Source of the DNA: Pseudomonas sp. SCA2728.1_7 | Lineage (GTDB): Bacteria > Pseudomonadota > Gammaproteobacteria > Pseudomonadales > Pseudomonadaceae | DNA length: 64,000 nucleotides | NCBI RefSeq assembly: GCF_018138145.1 | Contig: NZ_CP073104.1 | Coordinates: forward strand, 3,844,001 to 3,908,000 | Direction of reading: 5' to 3' | Part shown: positions 55,095 through 64,000 of the stretch, piece by piece | Position numbering within the stretch: position 1 is the stretch's first letter | How the letters are laid out: each line of letters opens with the position of its first letter | Translations under genes and position numbers: made by a program | Notes under the pieces: model-generated | Seen by the model: the letters and a program-made list of their open reading frames with translations, nothing else | The model's database searches: none | Told to the model about the DNA's origin: nothing

Positions 55095-58000
55095 TCAATC
55101 CTTCTTCGGCTCGCGAATCTTGTACCAGGCCACATACAGCGCCGGCAGGAACAGCAACGTCAGCAACGTCGCCACCACGATCCCGCCAATCATCGCGTAC
55201 GCCATCGGCCCCCAGAACACTTCCCGGGCGATCGGGATCATGCCCATGCTCGCCGCAGCGGCAGTCAGCAGGATCGGCCGACGTCGATGCTCGGTCGCCT
55301 CGACCACTGCATCCCACGGCGCGTAGCCCTTCTTCTCGAACTCATCGATCTGCGTCACCAGAATCACCGAGTTACGGATGATGATGCCGATCAGCGCCAG
55401 AATGCCCAGAATCGCCACGAAACCCATCGGCGTGCCGGTCGGCACCAGCGCCAGCACCACGCCGATCAGCCCCAGCGGCGCGACACTGGCGACGAGGAAC
55501 ATCTTCTGCACGCTGTGCAACTGGATCATCAGAAAGGTCGCCATCAAAAACAGCATCAACGGCAAAACCTTGGCGATCGGCCCCTGCGCCTTGCCGCTCT
55601 CCTCGACCGTACCGCCGGTGGCGACTTTGTAGCCCACTGGCAGTTTGTCAGCGAAGGCATCAATAGACGGTTTGAGCAGTTTCACCAGATCGGTCGGCTG
55701 GATCTCGTCGCGCACCGAGGCCTTGATGGTGATGGTCGGCAAGCGGTCGCGACGCCACACCAGCGGCTGTTCCAGCTCATAGCGCACAGTGGCGAACGCC
55801 AGTAACGGTATCGATGTGCCGTTGGGCGTAACGATCTGCAGATTCTGCAGGGTTTCCGGCGTACCACGCTCCGAATTCACCGCCCGGCCGACCACATTGA
55901 TCAGGTAGATGTCGTCGTTGACCTGGGTCAGCGGCGCGCCGCTGACGATGCTGTTCATCAGGTTGGCGACGTCTTCGGACGACAGCCCGAGCTGCCGCGC
56001 CTTGTCTTGGGCGATGTCGATGCGCAGGACTTTGCCCGGCTCGTTCCAGTCATAAATGATCTCGCCGATGTGCGAGTTCTTGTCCAGTTCGGTGGCGAGA
56101 TCGATGGCGTGCTTGCGCACTTGATCGATGTCCTTGCCACTGACCCGGTACTGGATTGGCCGCCCAACCGGCGGGCCCATTTCCAGCGCCTGGACGTAAC
56201 TGCCGATGCCGACGAAGTCCTTGTGCAAGCGCTCGCGCAGACGCTGACTCAGTGCCTCACGGGCCTCGAAGTCTTTGCTGACGATCACCAGTTGTGCGTA
56301 GTACGGGTTTTGCAATTGCTGGTCGAGCGGCAGGTAGAAACGGATCGCGCCCTGACCGATGTAGGTGCTCCAGCGCACAATGTCCGGGTCGCCTTTGAGG
56401 GTTTCTTCCAGCTTGTCGACGGCTTTGCGTGTTTCGTCGATGGAGGCGTTCTGTGGCAGGTTCAGGTCGACGAGAATTTCCGGGCGGTCCGATGCCGGGA
56501 AGAACTGATTCTGCACAAAGCGCATGCAAAAAATCGACAGGGCAAACAGCAGCACGGTGATACCGATCGCCCACCAGCGATTGCGCATCGCCCACAACAG
56601 GCCGCCATTGAACGCACGCCCGACGCGGCCCGGCTCGGCGTCATGGGGTTTCACGTTGGCGCTGAGAATGTGCACGCCGATCACCGGCGCGAAGAACACC
56701 GCGACAATCCACGACACAATCATGGCCACGGCAATCACCGCAAACAGCGTGTAGGTGTACTCACCGGCGGAACTGGCGTTGAGACCGATCGGCACGAAAC
56801 CGGCGACCGTTACCAGCGTCCCGGTGAGCATCGGGAACGCCGTCGAGGTGTAGGCGTACGTCGCGGCCTCCTCCTTGCTCTCGCCCATTTCCAGGCGCGT
56901 GACCATCATCTCCACGGTGATCATCGCATCGTCGACCAACAGGCCGAGGGCGATGATCAATGCGCCGAGAGAAATCCGCTGCATGGTGATGCCACTGTAT
57001 TCCATGAACACAAACACCATCGCCAACACCAGCGGAATCGAGCACGCCACCACCAGGCCGGCGCGCACGCCGAGGCTGATAAAACTCACCACCAGCACGA
57101 TGATCACGGCTTCGAACAGCGCGCTGGTAAAGCCACCAACGGCCTCCTCCACCACCACCGCCTGATCGGACACGGTGTGCACACCCACGCCAACCGGCAA
57201 GTCTGCGGTCAGTTCATCGATGCGCTGGTGCAACGCCTTGCCGAATTCCTGAACGTTGCCGCCCTTCTGCATGGCAATCGCCAGACCGATGGCCGGTTTG
57301 CCGTCAAAGCGGAATTCCGGGGTAGCCGGATCGGTGTAACCGCGAGTGATGTCGGCGATGTCAGCCAAACGATAGAAACGGTCGTTGAGCTTGAGATTGA
57401 CCTCGGCGAGATCTTTTTCCGAGGCGAATTGCCCCGAAGTGCGCACGGAAATCCGCTCAGGACCGGCCTCGATCACACCGGCCGGGGTCACGGCGTTCTG
57501 CGATTGCAGGCTCTGCACAACCTGACGCTGATCGATACCCAACGCCGCCAGTTTGCGGGTAGAGAAGTTCAGATAAATCACTTCGTCCTGCTGGCCGATC
57601 ATTTCGATCTTGCCCAGCCCCGGTACATTGCGGATCTCGGCCCGCGCCTGTTCTACGTAATCGCGCAACTGGCGCATGGTCAGGCCGTCGGCGGTGAAGG
57701 CGTAGACCGAGCCGAAAACATCACCGAACTCGTCGTTGAACCCGGGCCCCTGAATACCTTTGGGGAACTGCCCGCGAATGTCGTCGATCTTCTTGCGCAC
57801 CTGGTACCAGATTTCCGGGATGTCCTTGGCGCTGGTGGTGTCGCGCAGGTACACGTACACCGTCGATTCGCCGGGGCGCGTGTAACTTTTCACGTAGTCG
57901 AGGGAGTCCAGTTCTTCGAGTTTTTTCTCGATGCGGTCGGTGACCTGCGCGAGGGTTTCTTCCTGGGTCGCGCCCGGCCATTTGGTCTGGATCACCATGG

Positions 58001-58142
58001 TTTTGATGGTGAACGACGGGTCTTCTTCGCGGCCCAGATTGAAGTACGAGAACACACCCATCAGCAACGCGACGAACATCAGGTACCAGACGAATGACTG
58101 ATGCTTGAGGGCCCATTCGGAGAGGTTGAAAGAGCCTTTCAT
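55095..58142 (-). CDS. triC: TriC-like RND efflux permease
   Basis: A 1015-residue RND transporter of the AcrB fold: an N-terminal membrane helix, two large periplasmic loops, and twelve membrane helices with the proton-relay motif GLLVDDAMITVEMM. It lies downstream of two adaptor genes, the TriABC arrangement known from P. aeruginosa, where both adaptors are needed for triclosan efflux. The substrate here is not known. No outer-membrane channel gene is adjacent, so it probably uses an OpmH/TolC-type channel encoded elsewhere. Confidence 0.88.
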   Translation of the reverse strand: MKGSFNLSEWALKHQSFVWYLMFVALLMGVFSYFNLGREEDPSFTIKTMVIQTKWPGATQEETLAQVTDRIEKKLEELDSLDYVKSYTRPGESTVYVYLRDTTSAKDIPEIWYQVRKKIDDIRGQFPKGIQGPGFNDEFGDVFGSVYAFTADGLTMRQLRDYVEQARAEIRNVPGLGKIEMIGQQDEVIYLNFSTRKLAALGIDQRQVVQSLQSQNAVTPAGVIEAGPERISVRTSGQFASEKDLAEVNLKLNDRFYRLADIADITRGYTDPATPEFRFDGKPAIGLAIAMQKGGNVQEFGKALHQRIDELTADLPVGVGVHTVSDQAVVVEEAVGGFTSALFEAVIIVLVVSFISLGVRAGLVVACSIPLVLAMVFVFMEYSGITMQRISLGALIIALGLLVDDAMITVEMMVTRLEMGESKEEAATYAYTSTAFPMLTGTLVTVAGFVPIGLNASSAGEYTYTLFAVIAVAMIVSWIVAVFFAPVIGVHILSANVKPHDAEPGRVGRAFNGGLLWAMRNRWWAIGITVLLFALSIFCMRFVQNQFFPASDRPEILVDLNLPQNASIDETRKAVDKLEETLKGDPDIVRWSTYIGQGAIRFYLPLDQQLQNPYYAQLVIVSKDFEAREALSQRLRERLHKDFVGIGSYVQALEMGPPVGRPIQYRVSGKDIDQVRKHAIDLATELDKNSHIGEIIYDWNEPGKVLRIDIAQDKARQLGLSSEDVANLMNSIVSGAPLTQVNDDIYLINVVGRAVNSERGTPETLQNLQIVTPNGTSIPLLAFATVRYELEQPLVWRRDRLPTITIKASVRDEIQPTDLVKLLKPSIDAFADKLPVGYKVATGGTVEESGKAQGPIAKVLPLMLFLMATFLMIQLHSVQKMFLVASVAPLGLIGVVLALVPTGTPMGFVAILGILALIGIIIRNSVILVTQIDEFEKKGYAPWDAVVEATEHRRRPILLTAAAASMGMIPIAREVFWGPMAYAMIGGIVVATLLTLLFLPALYVAWYKIREPKKD

Positions 58143-59203
58143 TGACTGTCCTCGTCAAGTTTTACCGATTGTCCGGGTTTGAGGCTGTTGACGCCGGCGC
58201 TGACCACGCGCTCGCCATTCTTCACGCCGCCCGCAAGCACCACACTGCTGTCGGTGCGGCTGATCACGCTGACGTCGCGGGGGCTGACGGTTTTGCTCTG
58301 GGTGTCGATGACCCAGATCCGTGGTTTGCCGTCGACCTCCTGCACAGCGGTAGCCGGCAATTCGATGCGCGGTTTGATCGCTGAACTGAGGGTTACGCTG
58401 ATCGCCGTGCCGAGGCGGAAACCGTCCGGTGTCTCGGCCAGCGTCAGGCGTGCGCGACGAGTACGCGTGGCGCTTTGCGCCTGCGGCTCGATCTCGCGAA
58501 GGGTTGCCGTGGTGTTGATGCTCGGGTCGAGTTGCCCGGCCACCAGAAACACCACGTCGGAGGGAATCTGATCGACCAGGGTGTCGGGCAGATCGATCAC
58601 CGCTTCCTTGATGTCCGGTTGCGCCAGAGTCACGACCTGCTGGCCCGCCGTCACCACTTGCCCGGCTTCGGCGTTCCACGCGGTGACCACGGCTTTATGG
58701 TCGGAACGCAGTTCGGTGTAGCCGAGCTGGTCCTTGCTTTGATTGACCGCCGCCCGTGCCTGGTCCAGCGAGGCCTGGGTGGTTTTCAAGTCCGTGGTGG
58801 CGATGTCCAGTTGTGCCTGCGCCCCTACGCCACGATCGAACAGTGCCTGCTGACGGCGGGCATTGGCCTGGGCATTGATCAGTTGCGCCTGAACCTTGGC
58901 CAGGTCGCCCTGGGCCGAACGCAATTGGTTCTGCTGATCAGACGGATCGAGGGTGGCGAGCAGCGTGCCCTTTTGCACTTCGGTTCCGACATCGACGTTG
59001 CGGCTGGCGATGCGGCCACCGACGCGGAAACCGGTGTTGCTTTCATAGCGCGCCTGGATGCTGCCGGCGAACCGCCCGAGGCTTTCCTCGCTCAACGCTT
59101 GAACCTTGACCGATAACACCGGACGTACCGGCTCCGGAGGTGGCTCGCTTTTCGAGCACGCCGCCAGCAACACACCCACGGATAACAGCCCCAGACGCTT
59201 CAT
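58139..59203 (-). CDS. triB: TriB-like membrane-fusion adaptor lipoprotein
   Basis: A 354-residue periplasmic adaptor with a lipobox (LLAAC, Cys16), lipoyl-like and coiled-coil hairpin region (DQQNQLRSAQGDLAKVQAQL) and beta-barrel. It overlaps triC by 4 bp and the upstream adaptor by 4 bp. The second adaptor in a two-adaptor operon is unusual for RND pumps. Confidence 0.87.
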   Translation of the reverse strand: MKRLGLLSVGVLLAACSKSEPPPEPVRPVLSVKVQALSEESLGRFAGSIQARYESNTGFRVGGRIASRNVDVGTEVQKGTLLATLDPSDQQNQLRSAQGDLAKVQAQLINAQANARRQQALFDRGVGAQAQLDIATTDLKTTQASLDQARAAVNQSKDQLGYTELRSDHKAVVTAWNAEAGQVVTAGQQVVTLAQPDIKEAVIDLPDTLVDQIPSDVVFLVAGQLDPSINTTATLREIEPQAQSATRTRRARLTLAETPDGFRLGTAISVTLSSAIKPRIELPATAVQEVDGKPRIWVIDTQSKTVSPRDVSVISRTDSSVVLAGGVKNGERVVSAGVNSLKPGQSVKLDEDSQ

Positions 59204-60303
59204 GGCTGTGCTCCCGGTTGCAGACCCTTGTAGGTGTTTTCAGCGATTTCGACTTTCATGCCGGGATGCAACAACTGCCCACCGGCGACAATGACTTTCT
59301 CCCCGCCCTTGAGGCCTTCGCTGATGATGACCTTGCCGATCAGGTAGCGGCCGACGGTCACGTTGTGCAACTGCGCCTCACCTTTATCGTCGACCATCCA
59401 CACCGCCGGATCACTGATGTTTTTCGTCAGCGCTGACCACGGCAGTTCGACTGCCGACTTGCCGCTGCCCTTGGCGGTGGCGCTGACCACCGAGCCCAGC
59501 TGCATCCCCTGTGGCAGGCTGTCGAGGCTGACTTTTACTTGCACCGTGCCGGACTGCGCCGACACCGCCGGGGTGATTTCACGCACCGTGCCGGTGGTTT
59601 TGATGGCAGGGTTATCGAGCAGGCTGACGACGATCGAGGGATCCGCAGGACGCTCGGCCAGCAGCGACTCGTATACGTTGAACACCGCGTCACGGTCGCC
59701 ATCGCGAGCCAGACTGAAAATCGGCGCAGTGGCCTGCACGACCTGGCCGACTTCGGCTTGGCGCTCGGTGATCACCCCCGGAGCATCGGCAATCAACGCG
59801 GTGTAGCTCAACTGATCTTTGGCATTGGCCAATTGCGCCTGCGCCGCGCTCAAGGCGCTCTGGCTGCTGCGTAACGCGGCTTGGGCGGAATCGTATTCGC
59901 TCTGGCTGGTGTAGCCCTTGGGCAGGAGTTTTTGCTGGCGCACGAAGGCCGCAGCGCTCTGTTTCACCCGGGCTTGTTCAGCAACGACCTGGGCTTGAGC
60001 CGAATCGACGTTGGTCTGTAAATCCTTGGGGTCGAGTTTGGCCAGCACCTGTTTGGCGGTAACCCGGTCGCCGACGTCGACCATGCGCTGGATGATCTTG
60101 CCGCCGACGCGGAACGACAGTTCGGTCTGCACGCGCGCCTGCACGTCACCGGTCAATGTCACCGAAGCCGCGTAATCCGTGGGTTTCACTTCCTGTACGA
60201 AGACCCTGGGCAGGTATTCCTCAGGAGCTTTTTTCTCGCCGCATGCGGTCAGCAAAGTGAACAGACTCAGCATGACCGCTGTTTTCAAACCGGGACTCGC
60301 CAT
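59200..60303 (-). CDS. triA: TriA-like membrane-fusion adaptor lipoprotein
   Basis: A 367-residue adaptor with lipobox LLTAC (Cys21) and the same adaptor layout (VRVQTELSFRVGGKIIQRMV-like lipoyl half, then a coiled coil with repeated AQAQLANAKDQL). The ATG at 60303 (MASPGLKTA) precedes the signal peptide; the longer frame up to 60369 is unlikely. First gene of the operon; no TetR or MarR repressor is adjacent. Confidence 0.87.
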   Translation of the reverse strand: MASPGLKTAVMLSLFTLLTACGEKKAPEEYLPRVFVQEVKPTDYAASVTLTGDVQARVQTELSFRVGGKIIQRMVDVGDRVTAKQVLAKLDPKDLQTNVDSAQAQVVAEQARVKQSAAAFVRQQKLLPKGYTSQSEYDSAQAALRSSQSALSAAQAQLANAKDQLSYTALIADAPGVITERQAEVGQVVQATAPIFSLARDGDRDAVFNVYESLLAERPADPSIVVSLLDNPAIKTTGTVREITPAVSAQSGTVQVKVSLDSLPQGMQLGSVVSATAKGSGKSAVELPWSALTKNISDPAVWMVDDKGEAQLHNVTVGRYLIGKVIISEGLKGGEKVIVAGGQLLHPGMKVEIAENTYKGLQPGAQP

Positions 60304-60440
60304 GCAGACTCCTTCCTGTGTACGAACGTGCAAGTGACGATACGACTGTGAGCTTAGAACAGGGTTCAACGTTCGCCCGTTCGTCCCCCATGTTTTCCTG
60401 CGGCAGCACCTACAATAGGCGTCTCAAGAGAAGGAATTCC

Positions 60441-61637
60441 ATGCTCAACACTCTGGCAGTGGCCAATTACCGCTCGATCAACAAACTGGTGATCCCGCTG
60501 GGCCGGCTGAACCTGATCACCGGCCCCAACGGCAGCGGCAAGTCCAACCTCTACCGGGCCTTGCGCCTGTTGGCGGAAACCGCTCAGGGTGGCGTGGTCA
60601 ATGCGCTGGCCCGTGAAGGCGGGCTGGAGTCAACCTTCTGGGCCGGGCCGGAAACCATCAGCCGGCGCATGCGTAACGGCGAGGTGCCGATCCAGTCGAC
60701 AGTACGCCGAGGTGTAAAGCGTCTACGCCTGGGGTTCGCCGGGGAAGATTTCAGCTATTCGATCAGCCTCGGCCTGCCCGACTCCAACGGGCACTTCATG
60801 CTGCCCGAGCATTCGCAACCGATTCCCTCGCGCTTCAGCCTCGACCCGCAGATCAAGCGCGAGTGCATCTGGGCCGGCCCGCTTTACCGCCCCGCCAGCC
60901 TGCTGGTGGATCGTGACGGCCCGATGATCCGCACACGCAACGAGCGCCAATGGGATGTGCTGGCGCAGCACACGCCGAACTTTGACAGCCTGTTCGATCA
61001 GGTCGGCAGCCTGCGCAGTTCGCCGGAAGTGTTTCAGATGCGCGAGTTCATTCGCCGTTGGCGCTTTTACGATCACTTTCGCAGCGATGCCGATGCACCG
61101 GTGCGCCAGCCGCAATTGGGCACACGCACGCCGGTGCTGCATCACGACGGCCGTGATCTGGCGGCGGCGTTGCAGACGATCATCGAGATTGGCGATGGGG
61201 ATGCGATGCGTGCGGCGATTACCGATGCGTTTCCTGGCGCGCGGGTGCATATCGAAGCGCAGGCCGGTGGACGGTTTGCCATCGAGTTTTATCAGGAAGG
61301 TTTGTTGCGACCGTTATCGGCGGCGGAGCTGTCGGACGGGACGTTGCGCTATCTGCTGCTCGTCGCGGCATTACTAACGCCACGGCCACCGTCGCTGATG
61401 GTGCTGAACGAACCGGAAACCAGTCTGCATCCGGATCTGCTGCCAGCGTTGGCGCGGTTGATTGTCCGTGCCTCGGAGCAGTGTCAGGTGTGGGTGGTGT
61501 CGCATGCACGGCGGTTGATTTCGGCGTTGCAGGAAGATCCGGAGTGCAACTGCATTGTGCTGGAGAAGACACTGGGGCAGACCGGGATTGTCGGGCAGCG
61601 GGTGCTGGATGAGCCGGCGTGGAACTGGCCGGATTGA
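60441..61637 (+). CDS. Solitary AAA ATPase, RecF/OLD-like
   Basis: A 398-residue AAA_21-type ATPase. The N-terminus LAVANYRSINKLVIPL is the RecF/SMC-like beta strand, with Walker A GPNGSGKS (28-35), a signature-like LSDGTLRYLLL, Walker B LMVLNEPETSLHPDL and a switch histidine VVSHARRL. The lid and arm are short, and there is no nuclease or TOPRIM domain. ATG at 60441 has AAGGAATTCC. No partner gene is nearby, so a defence or repair role is only a family-level possibility. Confidence 0.82.
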   Translation: MLNTLAVANYRSINKLVIPLGRLNLITGPNGSGKSNLYRALRLLAETAQGGVVNALAREGGLESTFWAGPETISRRMRNGEVPIQSTVRRGVKRLRLGFAGEDFSYSISLGLPDSNGHFMLPEHSQPIPSRFSLDPQIKRECIWAGPLYRPASLLVDRDGPMIRTRNERQWDVLAQHTPNFDSLFDQVGSLRSSPEVFQMREFIRRWRFYDHFRSDADAPVRQPQLGTRTPVLHHDGRDLAAALQTIIEIGDGDAMRAAITDAFPGARVHIEAQAGGRFAIEFYQEGLLRPLSAAELSDGTLRYLLLVAALLTPRPPSLMVLNEPETSLHPDLLPALARLIVRASEQCQVWVVSHARRLISALQEDPECNCIVLEKTLGQTGIVGQRVLDEPAWNWPD

Positions 61638-61652
61638 GCGTTCAAGCCAAAA

Positions 61653-61871
61653 GCCCCTCACCCTAACCCTCTCCCAGAGGGAGAGGGGACTGATTGGGGG
61701 ATGCTCAAGAGTGACGCCGACGTGAAAATGCATCTGTGAATCCAAAGTCGAAGTGACGCCGACGCGAAATGCGTCTGTGAATCCATAATCGACTCGGTTT
61801 GTCAGGTCGATGTCTGATGCAAGACACCTCGGTCGGCTCCCTCTCCCTCGGGAGAGGGCTGGGGTGAGGGG
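61653..61871. repeat. MITE-like element 7 (class A core, part duplicated)
   Basis: Ends CCCCTCACCCTAACCCTCTC and GGGAGAGGGCTGGGGTGAGG. The core has an extra partial copy: GTGACGCCGACGTGAAAATG...GTGAATCC and GTGACGCCGACGCGAAATGC...GTGAATCC in tandem before ATAATCGACTCGG. It separates two convergent genes. Confidence 0.82.
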
Positions 61872-61899
61872 CAGGCCTCACCACCGACCTGACAGACAA

Positions 61900-62772
61900 T
61901 CACCCCTGCCACTTGCCGCCTTCAACAATCACACTCTCAGGCTTGGTGTCATCGCTCAGCTCTTTACGCACATATTGGTCGTACAGCTTGAGCAGATATT
62001 TCTCCTCACCCAGTTTGGCCAGCTCAGTATTCACCCAGTCGCGCAGCTCGATATTGCCCTTCTTCACCGCCGGCGCAATCGGCGCTTCGGCACCGAGCTT
62101 TTCATCGAGCACGCGATAGCCCGGGTTCTGCTTGGCCCAGCTGAACAACACCAGGTTGTCCTGTGCATAAGCATCGCCACGACCGTTGGCCAAAGCTTGC
62201 AGCGATTCGGAGTTTTTCTCGAATTTCAGCAGTTTCCAGTCCGGATGATTCTTGGTAAGCCAGATATCAGCGGTGGTGCCAGTGGTGACGATGGTGGTGC
62301 GGGTTGCCAGATCATCGAGTTTTTTCACCGAGCTGCTTTGCGGCACCAACGCCTGCACCGCGACCTTGAGGTTTGGGTTGGTGAACTCCACCGCTTCCTT
62401 GCGCTCAGGCGTGACGGTCATGTTGGCGAGGATCAGGTCGACCTTGTCGCTTTGCAGAAACGGAATACGGCTTGCCGGCTCGACGGCAACGAACTCGACC
62501 TTGTTTTCATCGCCGAGCAGATCCTTGGCGAAACGCCGGCCAATGTCGGTATCGAAACCGACGTAGCGCCCGGCCTCATCGACAAAACCGAATGGCGGCT
62601 TATCGGTAAAGACGCCAACGATCAGTTTGTCGCGAGCCTTGATCTTGTCCAGGTAACCGGCCGGCGCAGTGCTTTCACTGGCGACTTTCGGCTTCGGCGG
62701 TTCTTCGGTTTTGCTGCAACCGGCAAGCAAGGCGAGGCTCAGTAGAGGCAGTAAAAAAGCGGCAGTTTTCAT
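61900..62772 (-). CDS. Amino-acid ABC transporter binding lipoprotein
   Basis: A 290-residue polar-amino-acid-type binding protein with lipobox LLAGC (Cys19). The mature part KARDKLIVGVFTDKPPFGFVD, YVGFDTDIGRRFAKDLL and VEFTNPNLKVAVQALVP are typical of glutamate/aspartate- or cystine-like binding proteins. Genes for the ATPase and permease follow upstream on the same strand, in the reverse of the usual order. The ligand is unknown. Confidence 0.88.
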   Translation of the reverse strand: MKTAAFLLPLLSLALLAGCSKTEEPPKPKVASESTAPAGYLDKIKARDKLIVGVFTDKPPFGFVDEAGRYVGFDTDIGRRFAKDLLGDENKVEFVAVEPASRIPFLQSDKVDLILANMTVTPERKEAVEFTNPNLKVAVQALVPQSSSVKKLDDLATRTTIVTTGTTADIWLTKNHPDWKLLKFEKNSESLQALANGRGDAYAQDNLVLFSWAKQNPGYRVLDEKLGAEAPIAPAVKKGNIELRDWVNTELAKLGEEKYLLKLYDQYVRKELSDDTKPESVIVEGGKWQG

Positions 62773-63551
62773 AACAGTTCCAGTTCCTTTGTCGGATTCG
62801 TTTTTGGCAGTGTTGCCACGAAGGAGAACTTCTCCAGAAACTGCTGCGCGCGTGCGGTTTGCGGGTTCGTAAAGAAAATCTCGGGCGGGTTCTGTTCAAG
62901 GATGCGCCCGGCATCCATGAACACGATGCGGTCGGCCACCGCGCGGGCGAAGGCCATTTCATGGGTGACGATCAACAGGGTCATGCCTTCGCGAGCGAGG
63001 CCCTGAATGACCTGCAAAACTTCCTTGACCATCTCCGGATCGAGGGCGGCGGTGACTTCGTCGAAGAGCATCACCCGCGGGTTCATGCACAACGAGCGGA
63101 CGATGGCGATGCGTTGCTGCTGGCCGCCGGAGAGCTGACGCGGGAAGGCATCGCGCTTGTCCAAAAGTCCCACGCGTTCAAGCAGCGCTTCGGCTTGTTG
63201 CTGGGCTTCACGGCGCTGACGATTCTGCACCTTGAGCGGGCCGAGCAGCAGGTTGTCGAGCACGCTCATGTGCGGGAACAGGTGATAACTCTGGAACACC
63301 ATACCGATCTGCTGACGGATCTCGCGCCAGTCGGTGGCCTTATCCAGCAGCTCACGGCCGAGGAATTTCAGGCTGCCGCTGTGCGCCTCCTCCAGACCAT
63401 TGAGGCAACGCAGCAAGGTGCTTTTGCCGCAGCCGCTGGGGCCGAGGATGACGATCACTTCACCGCTCTGCACTTGCAGGTCGATGCCGTTGAGCACTTG
63501 CTGCTCGCCATAGAATTTGTTGAAACCGTGAAACTCGATCAATGCGCTCAT
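62769..63551 (-). CDS. Amino-acid ABC transporter ATPase
   Basis: A 260-residue ABC ATPase with Walker A GPSGCGKST, signature [15 protein letters not shown], Walker B VMLFDEVTAALDPE and H-loop THEMAF. It overlaps the binding-protein gene by 4 bp and the permease gene by 4 bp, so the three are one operon. Confidence 0.93.
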   Translation of the reverse strand: MSALIEFHGFNKFYGEQQVLNGIDLQVQSGEVIVILGPSGCGKSTLLRCLNGLEEAHSGSLKFLGRELLDKATDWREIRQQIGMVFQSYHLFPHMSVLDNLLLGPLKVQNRQRREAQQQAEALLERVGLLDKRDAFPRQLSGGQQQRIAIVRSLCMNPRVMLFDEVTAALDPEMVKEVLQVIQGLAREGMTLLIVTHEMAFARAVADRIVFMDAGRILEQNPPEIFFTNPQTARAQQFLEKFSFVATLPKTNPTKELELL

Positions 63552-64000
63552 GCTTGCGTCCAGCGCCGCTCCAGCACGCGCGAGGCGGCCGACAACGGGT
63601 AGCAGATGAAAAAGAAAAACAGGAACAGCGCGCCGTAGATCAGCACCGATTCGTAGGTGCGTTCGATGATCTGCTGGCCGACTTTGATCACGTCGACCAC
63701 ACCGATGAGCACCGCCAGCGAGCTGGTCTTGATGATCCGTGTGTAGACGTTGATGGTCGGCGGCGTCATGCGTTTCAGCGCTTGCGGCAGCAGCACGTAA
63801 CCGTAGAGTTGCGCGGCGTTCAAACCAATCGACAGCCCCGCTTCACGCTGGCCGCGTGGTAACGAATGCAGCGCACCGCGCGCCACTTCGCCCACCTCGC
63901 TGGCGCCCCACAGGGACAGCACCAGCACCGCGCACCAGAAACTCGGAATGCTCAGACCAAAGAAAATCGGCAGACCGAAGAACAACAGATACAACCAGAC
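63548..64000 (-). CDS. Amino-acid ABC transporter permease, partial
   Basis: The visible 150 residues are the C-terminal part of a His/Glu/Gln-type permease: the EAA loop (QREAGLSIGLNAAQLYGYVLLPQALKRMTPP) and the last membrane helices. The reading stays open to the window edge, so the start lies beyond 64000. Confidence 0.9.
   Translation of the reverse strand, partial: VWLYLLFFGLPIFFGLSIPSFWCAVLVLSLWGASEVGEVARGALHSLPRGQREAGLSIGLNAAQLYGYVLLPQALKRMTPPTINVYTRIIKTSSLAVLIGVVDVIKVGQQIIERTYESVLIYGALFLFFFFICYPLSAASRVLERRWTQA

Noticed and set aside
56007..58097. 696-codon plus-strand frame opposite the RND permease
   Set aside because: Product composition is His/Asp/Arg-rich without hydrophobic segments or motifs; the minus-strand RND gene is unambiguous.
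60441..61637. AAA ATPase as part of an OLD/Gabija-like defence pair
   Set aside because: There is no TOPRIM or helicase domain and no partner gene within reach, so a defence system cannot be claimed.

Overview
The window reads as chromosomal DNA of a Pseudomonas fluorescens-group bacterium. The evidence is the GC-rich coding style, the many paired REP sequences built on TGTGGGAGCGAGCCTGCTCGCGA, the neighbourhood hslO-pckA / envZ-ompR-tex-gshA, a complete rimABK operon and several Pseudomonas-type sulfur-scavenging operons. The species is not determined. No rRNA, tRNA, CRISPR array, insertion sequence or prophage structural gene was seen.

Layout. 0-9.8 kb: a LysR regulator, fdhD with a YdeP/FdhF-type molybdoenzyme, a glycine-zipper envelope protein, a thioesterase with a 3-hydroxyacyl-CoA dehydrogenase, a short RecQ-type helicase and an exported protein of unknown function. 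9.8-13.5 kb: an accessory pocket with two paralogous ~95-residue proteins flanking a DUF2235/Tle-like hydrolase, an orphan PaaA2-like antitoxin, a wrecked helix-turn-helix antitoxin, an intact YhfG-Fic module, and a non-coding stretch that folds into a nested C4/CI-like RNA. 13.6-27.4 kb: core genes pckA, hslO, a PAP2 phosphatase, hslR, rimABK, envZ/ompR, tex, a PaaI-type thioesterase and gshA.

27.8-54.1 kb is dominated by sulfur acquisition: tauABCD; an operon of a TonB receptor and a flavin-dependent monooxygenase with a divergent LacI regulator; epsC (serine acetyltransferase); dcyD (D-cysteine desulfhydrase) and the cystine importer tcyJLN; then two sfnB-type flavin oxidoreductases, a second LLM monooxygenase and a MetQNI-like importer. 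Together these would take up cystine, taurine and other organosulfur compounds, release sulfite or sulfide and feed cysteine synthesis. HicAB and the choline transporter betT sit inside this stretch. 54.2-64 kb: a methyltransferase, a TriABC-like RND pump with two adaptors, a solitary AAA ATPase and an amino-acid ABC importer cut by the window end.

The most unusual non-coding signals are the C4-like RNA at 11.9-12.1 kb, a leader before the first sfnB (intrinsic terminator enclosed by a longer pairing, then a 22-codon ORF overlapping sfnB), and seven MITE-like elements with CCCTCACCC-type inverted ends, two core classes and unit duplications. All functional statements are homology-style inference from reading the sequence; no database search was run.
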